Positions 21,190 to 33,245 of a stretch of DNA of 64,000 nucleotides are shown here, piece after piece. The stretch's first letter is position 1, and every line of letters begins with the position of its first letter. Below the pieces are notes generated by a model that did no database searches, was not told the DNA's origin, and saw only the letters and a list, made by a program, of their open reading frames with translations. This stretch comes from Ascaphus truei. Its lineage: Eukaryota; Chordata; Amphibia; Anura; Ascaphidae. The DNA is taken from positions 69,093,585 through 69,157,584 of the forward strand of contig CM071570.1 in the NCBI GenBank assembly GCA_036426205.1, read 5' to 3'. Made by a program: the position numbers and the translations under genes.

Positions 21190-21685
21190 GAAAGGTCATT
21201 GACTCTGTGTATGTTAGTAGGAGATGGCAGTATGCATGCTTTCCAGTAGACGATGGGTTAACCCAGCTTATTAAGCAGTCCACAGGTGATTAAAATTAAA
21301 CTAGTTCACCTGCTGTAAAACAGGAAGAGGAAATGCCTCTGGGGCGGCAGTCTCTCCCAGGCACAGAGAGAAGACAGAGGAGTGTTGACAGACAGACACA
21401 AGCTGCTCAGATTGATCCTGTCCCAAGGGGGGAATAAAGCTCCCAGGTAAGGAGCCAACTGGTATTGTTGAACATTGTTGGGCTGGACTAGGTTAGCTAG
21501 CCAGCCAGGTAGATAGCCTGCACTTTTGTTTAGTCAGTGCCCCCACTGGGGTTAGGTTTTTGTTTACGCATTTCATTTAAAGGGACATTTGTATTAGTTA
21601 CCCTTTTTGGACAAATAAATCCACCACCACTATTTCACCAGAAAAGTCATGTTGTCTCCTCACTTACCACGGCCAACCTGCCACA
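21187..21685 (+). mobile_element. Solo LTR inserted in an (AT)n microsatellite
   Basis: About 499 bp starting TGTGAAAGG and ending CTGCCACA (TG...CA ends), with AATAAA near 21434. (AT)n lies on both sides (21148-21186 and 21688-21722), so the LTR split one microsatellite. No internal retroviral-type sequence remains. Confidence 0.65.
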
Positions 21686-21726
<41 letters not shown>

Positions 21727-21744
21727 GTGAATGATGAAGCCACT

Positions 21745-22340
21745 CTACAAATTAATGGGTGCAGGGTGGCTTAACCCATTAATAACTTTTGCGCTTATTA
21801 AGCGTTATTGTTATTAAGGAGTTAAGTAACACCACAATATATTTGCAATATGTTGTGGGTGGGTTATGTATAGCTTTTTAATAATTGTTATGTTTATTGC
21901 GGGTGTGTATATTTTTTTTGAATGTGGGTATTGGGGGTAGGCCTCCCGGTGTGTAGGGGTGATGGTGCTTATGCCTCACGGGGGTGGGTAGTGGGGTGGG
22001 CGGGGGGTGGTGTATTTATGTTGAAGTATTTGTGTTTTTAAATTATTTTTTTGAGGCACAGACTTGATACTGCAGGCAAGCGGGACCCCTGCAGAAACAC
22101 CCGAGGGCCACCGCCAGCCTATAGTACCATTCCTGTGCCTAAAAAAATAACTATGGGTTATGTATATAAGGGGGTTTAGGGGTTGTTGGGGGCACAGAGG
22201 CTGATTGTGTTGCGTTTTGCAATGTTTATTGGGGGCAATTGTCCCCAATAAACATGCTACTGTCACTTAACCCCTTCATTGCCTTAAAGGATAGCCGCTA
22301 AGGTAATGAAGCAGCATTACTGTATTTTTATTAATATTGT
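21745..22340 (+). repeat. Dispersed repeat family M, copy 2
   Basis: Shares CCCCTTCATTGCCTTA/GCTAAGGTAATGAAGC palindrome and TTAACCC-type words with the other M copies. No ORF of note. Confidence 0.6.
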
Positions 22341-22346
22341 TCATGT

Positions 22347-22585
22347 GCAGAGGGTCTCCGGACATGAACCGTGTTGGTTTTATGTCCAGGGACCCCCTGC
22401 TTCCTGATATACAGGCACCTTTATGGGGTGCCGGTATCTCGTATGAATGGAAATGTCCTGCGTCACGTGATCGGGCTATCTCCATGCATAGGAGATACCG
22501 GCACCTCATAACGGGGCCTGTATCTCGGGAAGCAGGGGGTCCCCAGACATAAAACCAACGCGGTTAATCTCCGGAGACCCCCTGC
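22347..22585. repeat. Palindromic element P, copy 1
   Basis: Left arm begins GCAGAGGGTCTCCGG and the right arm ends CCGGAGACCCCCTGC. The arms (about 95 bp) are near-complementary over most of their length, including GGGGTGCCGGTATCTC / GAGATACCGGCACCTC. Related copies lie at 38176 and 59274. Confidence 0.85.
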
Positions 22586-24831
22586 GCATCTACAATAGTA
22601 ATAGATTTGTTATGTAAAAATGTTTTATTTGCCGGCGAGATTTGTGCAGAGAGAGGCGGATCTCGCTCTCTGCTGACAGATCTCGCCAGCGGAGCCCTTC
22701 TCGCCAGGGCTCGCCATCTCTCTGCCAGATTCCTCTCCCAGATATGCGCACTTTCCTGCATACTGCGAGGGGAATCCGCCAAAAAATCGAGAGTTCTAAG
22801 TCTGGCGAATGGCCATTCTCGCAGTTCTCTGCATAGGCCCCTTAGTTTTTTGCGGATAAGGGGACAGTAAATCTGGCTACGAATGTAAACTGGTACAAAT
22901 AAAATGGTTATGAATATAAACTGAAACAAAATCTAAATTCTACTTCCAGCTAAGATCAGATTTATTCTTGCGTTATAAAAAAGCAAGACATATAAAGCAA
23001 GTAGAGGAGAGACAGAAAGAAAACAGAGGAAAGGGCCACTCAAAAATGAAGAGAGACAGAATGTAAGCAGAGTGGAAGAAGCACAGAGACACGCAGAACA
23101 GATCATTTTGTAGAGCGCAAAAAAGTGGTAAGGCACTCCTCTTTAAGATATAAACAAAGATAAATAATCAAATAATTTGCTAATTAAAGTGCACACTAAC
23201 TTAAACATGTGAGAGTATTCATGTGTATATAAAAAAAGATATATAAATATATAAAGTGTATAATGTGAAAAGTCGCAGCTCAACCCTATTAAGTGGATTA
23301 TCAGGTGTAGCTTTTGGTTAGCGCAGATATCACCATACAGTATGTGGAAAAAATAATATATATAGTGTAGTATTTCCAAATTAAATGACAACTAGGTATT
23401 GACAGAGATGGGGACTCTTTTTTTTTTTTAACTCTTTTCCAGTCAAGTAACAGCAGTTGGTATACAAATATGATTTTGAATCTTCAAATTAGTAGATGGC
23501 AACTGGTCTCAGCGTGGTGTTCCTCAATGAAACAGAGATGACACTCTTAGTGCAACATTGCATGTTCAACAGAATATTTGTATTTAGGCAAAGAATATTG
23601 CACTTACATTTACACAATGTAGCATAGACACATACAAATTATAGGTGAGTGGCTCGGTCGTCAGCGATCTTGCCCGGCTGTTGTGCTGTGTCGCTTCACT
23701 TCCGGCGATCAGCCGTGTCACTTCCGGGTGCGACGAACCCGGTTTTGGAACGCAGGCACGGGGCAATCACAGGAACACACCTAGCCTACTACGACTCGAC
23801 TCTACGCGTTTCACATCTTCAGCTTCCTCAGGAGTGACCATTCTCTTTCTCATTTACATTTTTTACAAAACTCAAAACAAAAAAACAAACAAATTGAGTT
23901 TAAAAACAAACAAACAAATAAATATGTATTATATTTAACACCTTTATGATTCAAATGTAGGATGAAGGAATTATTTCTATTAATAAATATCAATATCTTT
24001 TTAGAAAACATCTTCAGCTTTCCATTATGTACTATCTACCAAAAATGTATGTGTTTGGTGAGTCCCCCTGGCCATCCCATTGTGTTCGGTATTTATTCCA
24101 TCACTTCCATTTTATCTTAATATGTTGGGTTATTTTTGTTTTCACTGGTTTTGTCACTCCCCTCTTATCTAAGGGACAGTATGGATGTTCTAAACTCTTT
24201 ACAGAGTTTTGAATGGGATTCTAGTTATAGATGGGTCACATTGTACAGTATGGTGCCTAACTGTATACTTGTATTAAACAGTGTTCAAGACATTATATTG
24301 GTAAGAGAAAGTAATCAATATTGACTGTGAATATTTGAGTCACCTACGATTTGCAGATGATGTTGTTTTTTTTAATATATTGTGAAAAAGTATATGGTGC
24401 AATGATTGAAGAGAGGTACTGTACAGTATATAAAACCTACCCTGGTAAACAGTATTTTTTTGCACTGAGGAAGTTAAAAGCTCCATGGGAGATTTTGGCT
24501 GTGCAGTGTTCTGAGACTTGCAAGTTATGTTAAGGGTCCCTCGGGTGGAGTATCCAGAGAACAGGTTGGATCGGTGCGCCAGCAGCCTTAGACAGCTGTT
24601 TAAAATGTCCAGAAAAGGATTTCACTTGTCTGTGGAAAATCCACAAGGGAGATAATTGCATCTCACCTGGGTTAATTAACATGCAGTGTTTTAAGCTGCA
24701 AAGCTGCGTTAGCTCCCCCATTCCCCACTACCCCAGCCAAAACAGAGCTGGGAGGCTGCAATGTAATGTAACATGGTCAGTTTCTTCTGCCTGTCTCTCC
24801 TCCCTGTCATGTAACTCCTAGTAGTCGAGGC
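22586..24831. other. No gene recognised; CpG-bearing repeat, then AT-rich DNA
   Basis: 22610-22870 is a GC-richer stretch with repeated TCTCGC words and no ORF homology. 23150-23480 resembles an old retroposon 3' region. 23830-24780 shows nothing recognisable. Confidence 0.4.
23799..23835 (-). ncRNA. Hammerhead-like motif, weak helix II
   Basis: Minus strand: helix I ACTC/GAGT, CTGAGGA core, helix II only two pairs, then GAAA, CGCG and TA. Same layout as the PLE motifs but degenerate. Confidence 0.35.
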
Positions 24832-25395
24832 TGTGACAGGTTAATTCTGTGGGCTTTTGACCCCCCCGATTTGCTCCTTTTATGAGTGCCAGAAGTGTGG
24901 TGGTGACTCATGGCCTATGTGCAGCCTATCAGTATAGGTACAGACCCTGAGCCCGCCCTTTCTGGTTCCTCAGTGCCAAAATTAGTCAGCCCCAGTCTGA
25001 AGGTTGAAGAGACTAGTAGGGCTATGAGCCTATCCCATCGGGGATGAGCGTGCCCACCCCCAGTCCTTATGGGAACAATCTGATCTAAGAGGAAGACCTT
25101 ATACTATCAGGGTCAAGTACTATCCAGAGGTTGGGAGCCTGTGAAACCCTGCACGGAAGATATGCAGTGTCTACCAATAAAGATCATCTGCTGTCATCAT
25201 ACCCTGTCTGAGTCCATTACAGCTGGAGACGCTAAAAACCCCGAGTGAATCTCAGAGAAGTCTACAAGCCTGTACTGATCTCCCACCATCGCAGATCAAA
25301 CTCAGCTCTCCTTCTCCCTCATAGGTATGCGCACCACTTACACCTGTAGCCACAACATGTATCTACTGGGGGGCGGGGGGGTTATATGTGCTACA
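24832..25395 (+). mobile_element. Possible solo LTR
   Basis: Begins TGTGACAGG, ends GTGCTACA, has AATAAA near 25176, and carries TGGAGACGCT and AGGTATGCGCACCAC words similar to the U5 of the LTR at 25718-26721. No target duplication is visible. Confidence 0.45.
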
Positions 25396-25717
25396 GTAAA
25401 ATTACTGTTCATTTGATAACCTTTAGGTTTATTTAGTTGGTAAGTGGACAAACCACTCAACTGCTGATAGCAATAGCTATACACAGATACACTAATTGCT
25501 CAAGAAAAGCAAGGACTTTTGTTTTTGTTAAGTTTGTCTTACCAACCTGCTTATGTATTGGAGAATTAAACACACTTGAATCTATGCTGAACTTGATCTC
25601 CATGTGAATCACCCTAGAAGGCGCTTGCTTTTAGAGTATATATAGTGAATATATTTATTACATATAGTATATAATAAAGCATTACAATTAAAATTAGGCC
25701 ACAAAAGCATATGCATA

Positions 25718-26721
25718 TGTAGCCCCCTGTAAACAGCACAGGCTATACCTATCTTCCTTCTGCTGTGGTAAGTCCTGTTAAGATCAGGCACCAGTAATCA
25801 TCATGGGTTTTCCCCCTTCATAGCCCTATCCTGAGTGGTAGACGCAGGCCTGGACTCTGCTGCAGGCGTGAGCAAGAGGGGAGGCTCTGCTGACATCATG
25901 AGAGGCGGGGCTAGCTCTATATTTAGCAGCCAACTCCGGTGAGTAGAGTTAGAGTTGATAGTGATACCGAGAGTCTGGAGTTGCCGGTTAGTTATGCCGG
26001 GAGTATGCAGTTCAGTTAGTATGCCATGAGTCAAAGAATCCTGCGGATTGGTCCGAGGAGTTGGAGGAGACTACGGTCTCCCCTGCGCAGAGTGTAAGAG
26101 CAGAGAGAAAGAGAGGAGCGGAAAGATTCAGCGTCCTTTAGTAGAGCTGATAGAATTATAGACTTGGTGGACCAATGCCCTCACCCCACTGCCAGGGGTG
26201 ATGGGGAGAATCCAAGACCCACCGCGAGGCTAACCTCGGGGGTGGGCCACGGGGTATTGAAGCCCTAGCCCAGACCATCCTGCCGGAGGAGAGACTTGGA
26301 GGGAAGGAGAGGAGGAATTATCTGGGTGGAAGGCGAGCGGCGTAATAACCCGTCTTGGCTATTGTTGTTGTGGCTGCTGGAAGCCACTATCATTGGGAGA
26401 TTGCTGCTCTGTCAATAAAAGAGACTAATCGTTATAATCAAAGACTGTGTGTGACTTGGAAAGTACTACCCTGGGACCCAAGAGGTTCTTCTATACCGGT
26501 CCTGTCCCATATTCCTGGGAGTATAGAAGATGGAGGTGCTGCACCACTAAGAGATCATGGAGGCTACCACCCCAGAAGCCCGGTCCTGGCTCCCCCATAA
26601 CATCGCGGGAAGCTCAGGCCCTCCTGTTCCTCACAGGTACGCACCACACCACATGTAATCTGCCCTCATGCACCCTAGACACCACCGTAGAGTCTGGGGG
26701 AAGGGGGGAAGTAGGGTTACA
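25718..26721 (+). repeat. 5' LTR
   Basis: 1004 bp with TG...CA ends. A TATATTTA word near 25918 could be the TATA element and AATAAA lies near 26416. The last 410 bp recur at 28492-28909. Confidence 0.68.
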
Positions 26722-28491
26722 TTTGGAGGCGCTGCTGAGATATATGTCAGAACAGGACCGGCTTATAGCAAGGCGGAACAGGCAGAGCGAGATGCACTAT
26801 CTGAGCAAGTGTTGGAGAAGGATGGGCGCCCATAGGAGGTGGCGTAGGAAGGGTGAATAGTTAGAGCTAACCGAGTCCCTTGAGGCAGGTAGCGTGAGGC
26901 AACTGGGGGGGTCAGCCTTTTAACCAGTCCAGGGACCATGGCCCAGTGCCACTCTATGAGTGGCCAAAAGCAGGAGACGACCCGTACCTAGAAAAGAGGT
27001 ACCATAGCTATCACCCACACACACGCCCCACAGAACACTTGCATGGTAAATATCACGTACATTGCACGGAGGAGAGGAGTTCCGCTGAGCCTGGGGTACA
27101 AGCCACCTCAAATTTAGTGAGAAACCAAATGCAGAGCACACAGTTGACCGTCAGTCAGTGTATTTTAGGTACGAGATACCCGTTAGACATTGAGAATATG
27201 GCACATGGACATTTGGAGGACTCGTCCAAGATGGCGGCCATCCCTACATGTGCTCCGCGGAGCTATGATCTTGATCTAAAATGGCGGTTCCCGCCCAGGC
27301 TGGAGCAAGCACGTGCGTTGTGCACAGAGACTATTAGGAGAATGTGGCGGGACATGTGTAATAATTTGGCGCCAAACCCGGATTCTTTGCAAGGGGAGCG
27401 GAGCGGCGCGAAAGCCGAAAGCCCACCCCCCTTTGTCGTGAATGGTCAGATAGCCCAGCCACATCACGCTGAAGAAGAAAAGATCCCACCTCTGGATTCC
27501 ACCAGAGGGAAGGGGCACAAGGGGAGCCAATCAGGAGAGTCCTCCTCAGTGAAGGGAGGGACCGGAAACCTGAGCGAAGAGCTTCACTTTTGTCTGGCAT
27601 TCGAGGAGCAAGGAGCTGGAACACTGAGCTGTTCCCACCCTGCGCGAACCATGTCCGAGATGAGTACTTCCATCTACCAAGTACCAGGAGGCCTACAGGT
27701 AGTGGAGGTAGCTGAGCACGAATACATTCAGTGTTTGTGCGTCCACTGCAGAATACCGGGCGCGGTACAAAGCACCAGGGCCCGATGTCCTCTCCGGGAA
27801 CCTTGACGGAGGTGGCGGAAGGAAAAGAAAAGATTGCCCTGGGTCCCCGTTATACCATATCGGGAGGAACCAAGGCTCCGCTCGCTATTCAACTGAGCGA
27901 ACGGCAACAGAGAAGAGCGCGACCGCAGTGAAGGTACCAGAGCGAGAACACTTTGTACCTATACCCACTGGTTGTGTCGCCGAAGAACCCGGTGACTCCC
28001 TAGCGGAGGAACCGATTGTGATTTCGTCGGAGGATGAGATTGGCATGACATCGGTGGCGATGCGCCTACCGGCGAACCACCCCAAAGGCATCAAGAGAGA
28101 GCAGACAAGTCCGGAGACCATTCGACAGCGAGCGCTGGTATGGCCGGAGGCCCGTTAGAGTCCCACCACAGTGGTGACTCCCAGTGCGACGGAGATGGAG
28201 ACCGAGACGATCCTAGAGGAGCCCGATGTCATCAAAAAGTAGCGAAGAGGTAAGGAGACTCCACCATCCCCTTACTCCCGCCAGGCACAGACCGCACTCA
28301 CAGTGAACGAGAAAGAGAGGCTTGAGGCCTACTTGTTCGGCCGTGCACCGGATGCTCCGCCACCGCCCCCGCAGGTCCTCGATGCACTGCTGGTGCGTGA
28401 CCACGGGGCGGATGGAGATTCTGCAGGCGATCCTGAGGACGTCGTTTCCGGTTCCACTGGGGGAGTGTTCTCCTCTCGAAGCATAGACTCA

Positions 28492-28909
28492 GAGGAATTA
28501 TCTGGGTGGAGGGCGAGCGGCGTAATAACCCGTCTTGGCTATTGTTGTTGCGGCTGCAGGAAGCCACTATCGTTGGGAGATTGATGCTCTGTCAATAAAA
28601 GAGACTATTCGTTATTATCAAAGACTGTGTGTGACTTGGAAAGTACTACCCTGGGACCCAAGGGGTTCTTCTATACCGGTCCTGTCCCATATTCCTGGGA
28701 GTATAGAAGATGGAGGCACTGCACCACTAAGAGATCATGGAGGCTACCACCCCAGAAGCCCGGTCCTGGCTCCCCCATAACATCGAGGGAAGCTCAGGCC
28801 CTCCTGTTTTTCACAGGTACGCACCACACCGCATGTAATCTGCCCTCATGCACCCTAGACACCACCGTAGAGTCTGGGGGAAGGGGGGAAGGGGGGAAGC
28901 AGGGTTACA
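28492..28909 (+). repeat. 3' LTR lacking U3
   Basis: Matches 26308-26721 with few differences and an extra GGGGGAA unit in the purine tract. The first ~590 bp of the LTR are missing, so the U3 was deleted after insertion or lost in replication. Confidence 0.75.
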
Positions 28910-29063
28910 CATACTTTTTCAGTTTTTAATATTTTATCCCTAAATGTATTTTAACAGTTTTTTATTTATTAGTGCATGCATTGAAAGAACATCACATGTT
29001 ACCATGAAAACACATTTCAACATTTTTTGTGTGAACATTTAGTGACAGTGCTGTACATCAAAC

Positions 29064-29372
29064 TACTGCTGCGGCCAAGTTTATTCGAGCATTTGCCCGT
29101 TCTTGGCCGCAGCAGTAGCAGAAGCAGCGGAAGAGCGCCCTCCGATCGGGGCGCTCTCCCTACCGCTGCCGGGTCCGCCGGGTCCCCCGGAACCCCCTGC
29201 CGCCAGGGCTCCCTCGGGGAGCCCTGGACGCGCGTGCAGGGGGCGCAGGCTCCAGAAGACGCGTGACCGCGCGTCTATGACGCGCGGCACGCCGAGGGGC
29301 GGCCACTAGCAAGCCGGGAAATCTCCCGGCTTGCGGTACCGGCCACACTTTAATAAAGTGTGTCGGTAGTGT
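29064..29372 (+). mobile_element. GC-rich multi-hairpin element, copy H2
   Basis: Successive perfect hairpins: a 16-bp stem with 22-nt loop (29064-29117), GAGCGCCC/GGGCGCTC (about 29133-29158), an 11-bp stem CCAGGGCTCCC/GGGAGCCCTGG (about 29202-29226), CGCGCGTC/GACGCGCG, GCAAGCCGGGA/TCCCGGCTTGC (29311-29336) and CACACTTTA/TAAAGTGTG (29344-29362). Same order as in H1 and H3. Confidence 0.75.
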
Positions 29373-30914
29373 ATCAATATTTTCCTTCGTTGTACTTTCT
29401 ACAGTAGCCTCCTAACTCTAAGAAAACTGTTGCCTTAGGTATTGTACATTAATTAGTTAAGTACTCGTGCTTTATCTTCAGCATGCACTTTTCTTTCTTT
29501 TGGTGTGTATACTAGCCTAAAAAATTATATTTCAGAAAATTGTTTTTTTAACTGTTTTAATGTAACTCTTCATATGGTCATTGACCGTTTTTTTGCTTCA
29601 TGTACTGTAATTTCATCATTGTCATTAATAGTTTAGTGATAAAATATGTGTTTGACATACCACACTTTAAAGCCTTATTGTTCTCCCTTGGATAAATTGC
29701 TAACATTGGATGTTCAGAGTATTCTTTTTTGTATAATTCCCACTTGAACTATAGTTCAAGGATAAATATCACTTCCCTCTGGACATGCTAACTATGTTTT
29801 AATGATGTTATGTGATATTTTAACAATGCACCCAGTGCAACAGCGCTCTGGATTCTCTGTTTAAATAGCTTTGATGGTATGTCATAACAAATTAGTTTTT
29901 AAATGTTGCCAATTTGGCAGACATAGCTGATTATTTCCCGCAATCACATTGCATATGTGCACAAGATTGTAATTAATGACCAGGGACACTGAGCACACTT
30001 TAATAATGATCTTTTCACATTCAGGGGACTCTAAGTATTATTGGCATCTGTGCCTTGTGATGTTGAGGAAGGAGCAATGAATACTGATGGATTAATCGGT
30101 GCCATATAATCTGATCGTCCACTGGTTTGCTTTGCAAATTGGCAGAATTACTGGGAGTTATTGATGAAGCAGCTGCAGATAATATTAACAGAATGTTTAT
30201 GTTGCTTTCAATGAAACAGTACGAAATCGTAATTAGTTTGAAATTGCTCTTTTGGCAGGATTACACAGATACAGTATGTACTTTGTGTTACCTCAATAGC
30301 AGCAAAATCGAGTCTGGATAGCAGAATCTTGTTTCAATTTTTCTGAATGACCCTTCAGCAGTATAGTAATAAATGCTTCACACGTTTCCTAGTGCAAGGA
30401 CAGGATTTATTTTTATACCAACTTGCAAATTTCAATTGGATTATGATTCTTCAGTATATTCTCTTTAGCCTTAATAATAAATAAAAACCTTTTGGTTAAG
30501 TACAGTATAAGTATACTATTAGTAGATTTTTGTTTTCCTTTCATTATAACAAACAATATATTATACTGGAGAACTAAATCTTCTTTTGACATATGATAGA
30601 CATACAGTATGATAGAATTGAATCTTCTTCACATAAAGTATGGCATATAACACCTTCTCAATTACAGTTTAATAACTTCAGTTTAGGGCAGAACGCATAA
30701 TTGTGGAAAACATAATAAACATTCTGAAAAGATACTGAAAATAAATGTAGATGCTGATGTTTCAGTATTTACTCCTATCAGAAGCATGGAACATCTACCT
30801 CTTGAAAGCTCATTAGGTTTACAGTACCACAACAATCAAGCACATCTTTCTTAGCAATGTAGAGTATAAGAAACAAATAGCCATTAGCAATATGTAGCAA
30901 ACTATTTCATTTAC
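29373..30914. other. Repeat-poor AT-rich DNA; possible conserved non-coding segment
   Basis: No ORF or repeat recognised. 29930-30330 is rich in homeodomain (TAATTA, GTAATTAG), POU-like and E-box (CAGCTG) words without simple repetition, as in developmental enhancers. This is inference from texture only. Confidence 0.3.
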
Positions 30915-31460
30915 CGTATTTCCTTGATTCTAAGATGCACTTTTTTTTAAATTTTCCCATTTCTGAAATCGGGATTCGTTTTCCAATCAATGTCATTGAA
31001 AAATGGGTATTTGTAACTGAATGGTTCCTATACCAATATGGCCACTAATGTGAGTCAACTGAGGATCACATGATCTCCTACGTTGCAGAATGACAATCCT
31101 AGAACACGATGCTGCCAACCCTAGCACACCGCCCGTTGTGCGAAGCAGGAGGTTGCTGTTCCTCTATGACAGGCTGAAGGTGCAATTTAAGTGGTCATTG
31201 CCTGCGCATGTGCGAAATAGCCGTGCATAAAAGGTATCTCTAATTGTGACTTAAATTGTCATCAAAAAGATTTCACTATGATGCAGCATTGAAACACAAA
31301 GTTATTATGTATGTAGAAGAGCACGGAAATAGAGCTGCGGGAGTTAAATTTACTATAAGTGAAGCAAATATTTTTTCTGTACATTTAGTGTAGTGTTTCT
31401 TTTTTTCCCCCGAAATCAATGGTTTATCTTACAATCTGATAGTGATGGGAGCCTGTGTCC
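30915..31460 (+). mobile_element. pogo/Tigger-like DNA transposon relic
   Basis: Left end TACCGTATTTCCTTGATTCT and right end AATCAATGGTTTATCTTACA resemble the inverted termini of short pogo-type elements. Inside lies a fragment of transposase helix-turn-helix (31274-31372). Confidence 0.55.
31274..31372 (+). pseudogene. pogo/CENP-B-type transposase HTH fragment
   Basis: In one frame the sequence reads YDAALKHKVIMYVEEHGNRA, then AGVKFTISEANI. This matches the N-terminal PSQ/CENP-B-like helix-turn-helix of Tigger/Jerky-type transposases (pattern YDA..K..VI.YAE.HGNRAA...F.VSE.NV). It is a DNA-binding domain only, without the DDE catalytic part and without an ATG in place. A short in-frame relic of about 33 codons. 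Confidence 0.65.
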
Positions 31461-32269
31461 ACCTGTCAGCTTCCTGCATAAGGAATCCAGGGTAGCCAGA
31501 TTTTTTGGAAGTTATGGCATGTGTCATTCAAGAAACTAGTTAAGTTTTCATACATATAAACTATACCTTATTCCTAATGACCTGAATAGACGGTAGCTTG
31601 TTTTGTTTCCACAGGATCGCTATGGAACTTTTCGCTGCTTTTACAATATGGGTTATTCATTTGTTTTCTGCCCTTGTGTGACCTTGAGTGGCCTGTTTAA
31701 ATAATTTTGATTGTTTATGCATATTATATAAGTGCAAAAGCACTTTTCTCTTTCTTGGAACCTTTCTGGTATGTTGAGATGTGGAAATAAGCGGAATAGT
31801 AAACCAGTGTGCAGTGTTGCAATCATATTTACATTATTTTAAGATATTGTAACTGGGAATATGTTCTAAGATAGTTTGTAAAAGTTAATCTTGGTGATCT
31901 AAATGGTACAGATACAGTACATTTACGGAATATTTTATAGAACATTAAAAACATGCAGCGATCTTTTTTTAAATTAACCAATACACAGTCACACATCTCT
32001 AGGTAAGGGAGAAAAGGGAACACATTTATGGATAAGGTGAGCTGGAGATAAGTTTAAGGCGAGATATGGACAGAGTTAAGGAAGCAAGAAAAAAAAATTA
32101 AGATGGTTAAGGGAAGAAAGAACATGGCTTAAGGGAAAGAAGAAAAGTGTATAGAGTTAGAGAACAAATTGGGGAAAGAGTAAATGTGGAAAGGTTAAAT
32201 AGGGAACAGAGGGAGAGAAAGCCGATAAGATCAAAGAAAAGGTAAAGTGGGCATAAGGTTAAGGAGTAG
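31461..32269. other. No gene recognised
   Basis: AT-rich, then purine-rich (GGTTAAGG-type words, 32030-32270). No domain or repeat identified. Confidence 0.5.
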
Positions 32270-32540
32270 AGATAGGTGAACCTGTCCAAATGAGTTTCCC
32301 AGATTTTCCACTTAAAATCTCTTTGACGGATTCAAAACCGCCATTGGATACAATCTTCTGATGGATTTTAACAATCCACCCGAGGATTCCGCAATCCACT
32401 AACTGAATTGTCTGTGTAAAAAAAAACATTGCGCAAAAAGCCGAATCGCCATTTTTGAGACTGATCCATGGACCAAAGGAAACAGTCGATCTGAGGCGGA
32501 TCCAAATCCACAAAAAAAAATTGCCATCTCTATTAAGGAG
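32270..32540 (-). repeat. Dispersed repeat family W, copy 2
   Basis: Inverted, diverged relative of 12965-13230; shares AATCCAC, GCCGAATCGCCATTTTTGAG and GATCCA words. Confidence 0.5.
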
Positions 32541-32854
32541 AAGATATAAAGGAAGAAAATGCAATGGGAGAAAACATAGATGTTAAGCAGAAAGGGGTTA
32601 AGGGTAAAATAATGTACGATAAAGTGCACATGACTTATTGTGCACATGTTTGATGGGTTCCGAGTTGGATTCCGAGTTGGTAGCTGCCTAGCAGGGAAGG
32701 AGGTGTTCCTGTAAAGGCGACAAGAAACCAAGGTTTAGATTTAATATCGCACTACATAGTGCTAAGCATTAAGGCAAATTATTTGACTAGCTAGAACAGG
32801 AATATCATATCAGCAATGTCTATATCTTTTGTCAGAGGTCCCTTGACTTAGGCC

Positions 32855-33245
32855 TTGGCCATGTTTAGCGCTTGCTGGCGGAAGCGTGCTGACGCGTACT
32901 CCCACTCAGCACTAAGCCCCTACAGCCGCAATTAGAACGGCTTTAGTAGGGGCTCACCTGCGCTTCCGCGCGCTTGCAGATGCGCAGGTCTTAGGGGCAT
33001 TTTAAATTCCCCAGCTTGCCGGCGCGACAGACCGGTCACGTGAGCGGTTCGCCCAATGAGGGCGAACCAGCTCCGTGACGTCACTGGCCCGCCCCCGGCC
33101 AGTGATGCGCCCGCCCCCAGCCCGCCACCTGACGGCTGCTGACAGTGTGTGCGGTAAGCAACCGCAAGGCCAGGGAAAGCACCCGCTTTCCCTGCGCCTC
33201 AGTGCGCCTCAGCACGCCAGCAGGGAACATGGGCGAGGCCTTGCA
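32855..33245. mobile_element. GC-rich MITE with imperfect terminal inverted repeats
   Basis: Starts GGCCTTGGCCATGTT and ends GAACATGGGCGAGGCCTT. Inner blocks GCTTGCTGGCGG / CACGCCAGCAGG are also mirrored. CpG-rich, no ORF with homology. Confidence 0.6.

Larger units (their letters stand above)
25718..28909 (+). mobile_element. Non-autonomous LTR retrotransposon with 4-bp target duplication
   Basis: 5' LTR 25718-26721 (TGTAGCC ... GGTTACA), internal region 26722-28491, partial 3' LTR 28492-28909 ending GGTTACA. CATA at 25714-25717 and 28910-28913 is the likely target duplication. The internal region opens with TTTGGAGGCGCTGCTGAG, where a primer-binding site is expected. Internal frames (longest 26946-27806) show no gag, protease, RT or integrase motif. 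It resembles a LARD-type derivative. Confidence 0.7.

Noticed and set aside
26946..27806. 286-codon frame inside the non-autonomous LTR element, considered as gag
   Set aside because: No capsid, zinc knuckle or other motif; composition changes along its length and other frames are equally open. Described only as part of the element.
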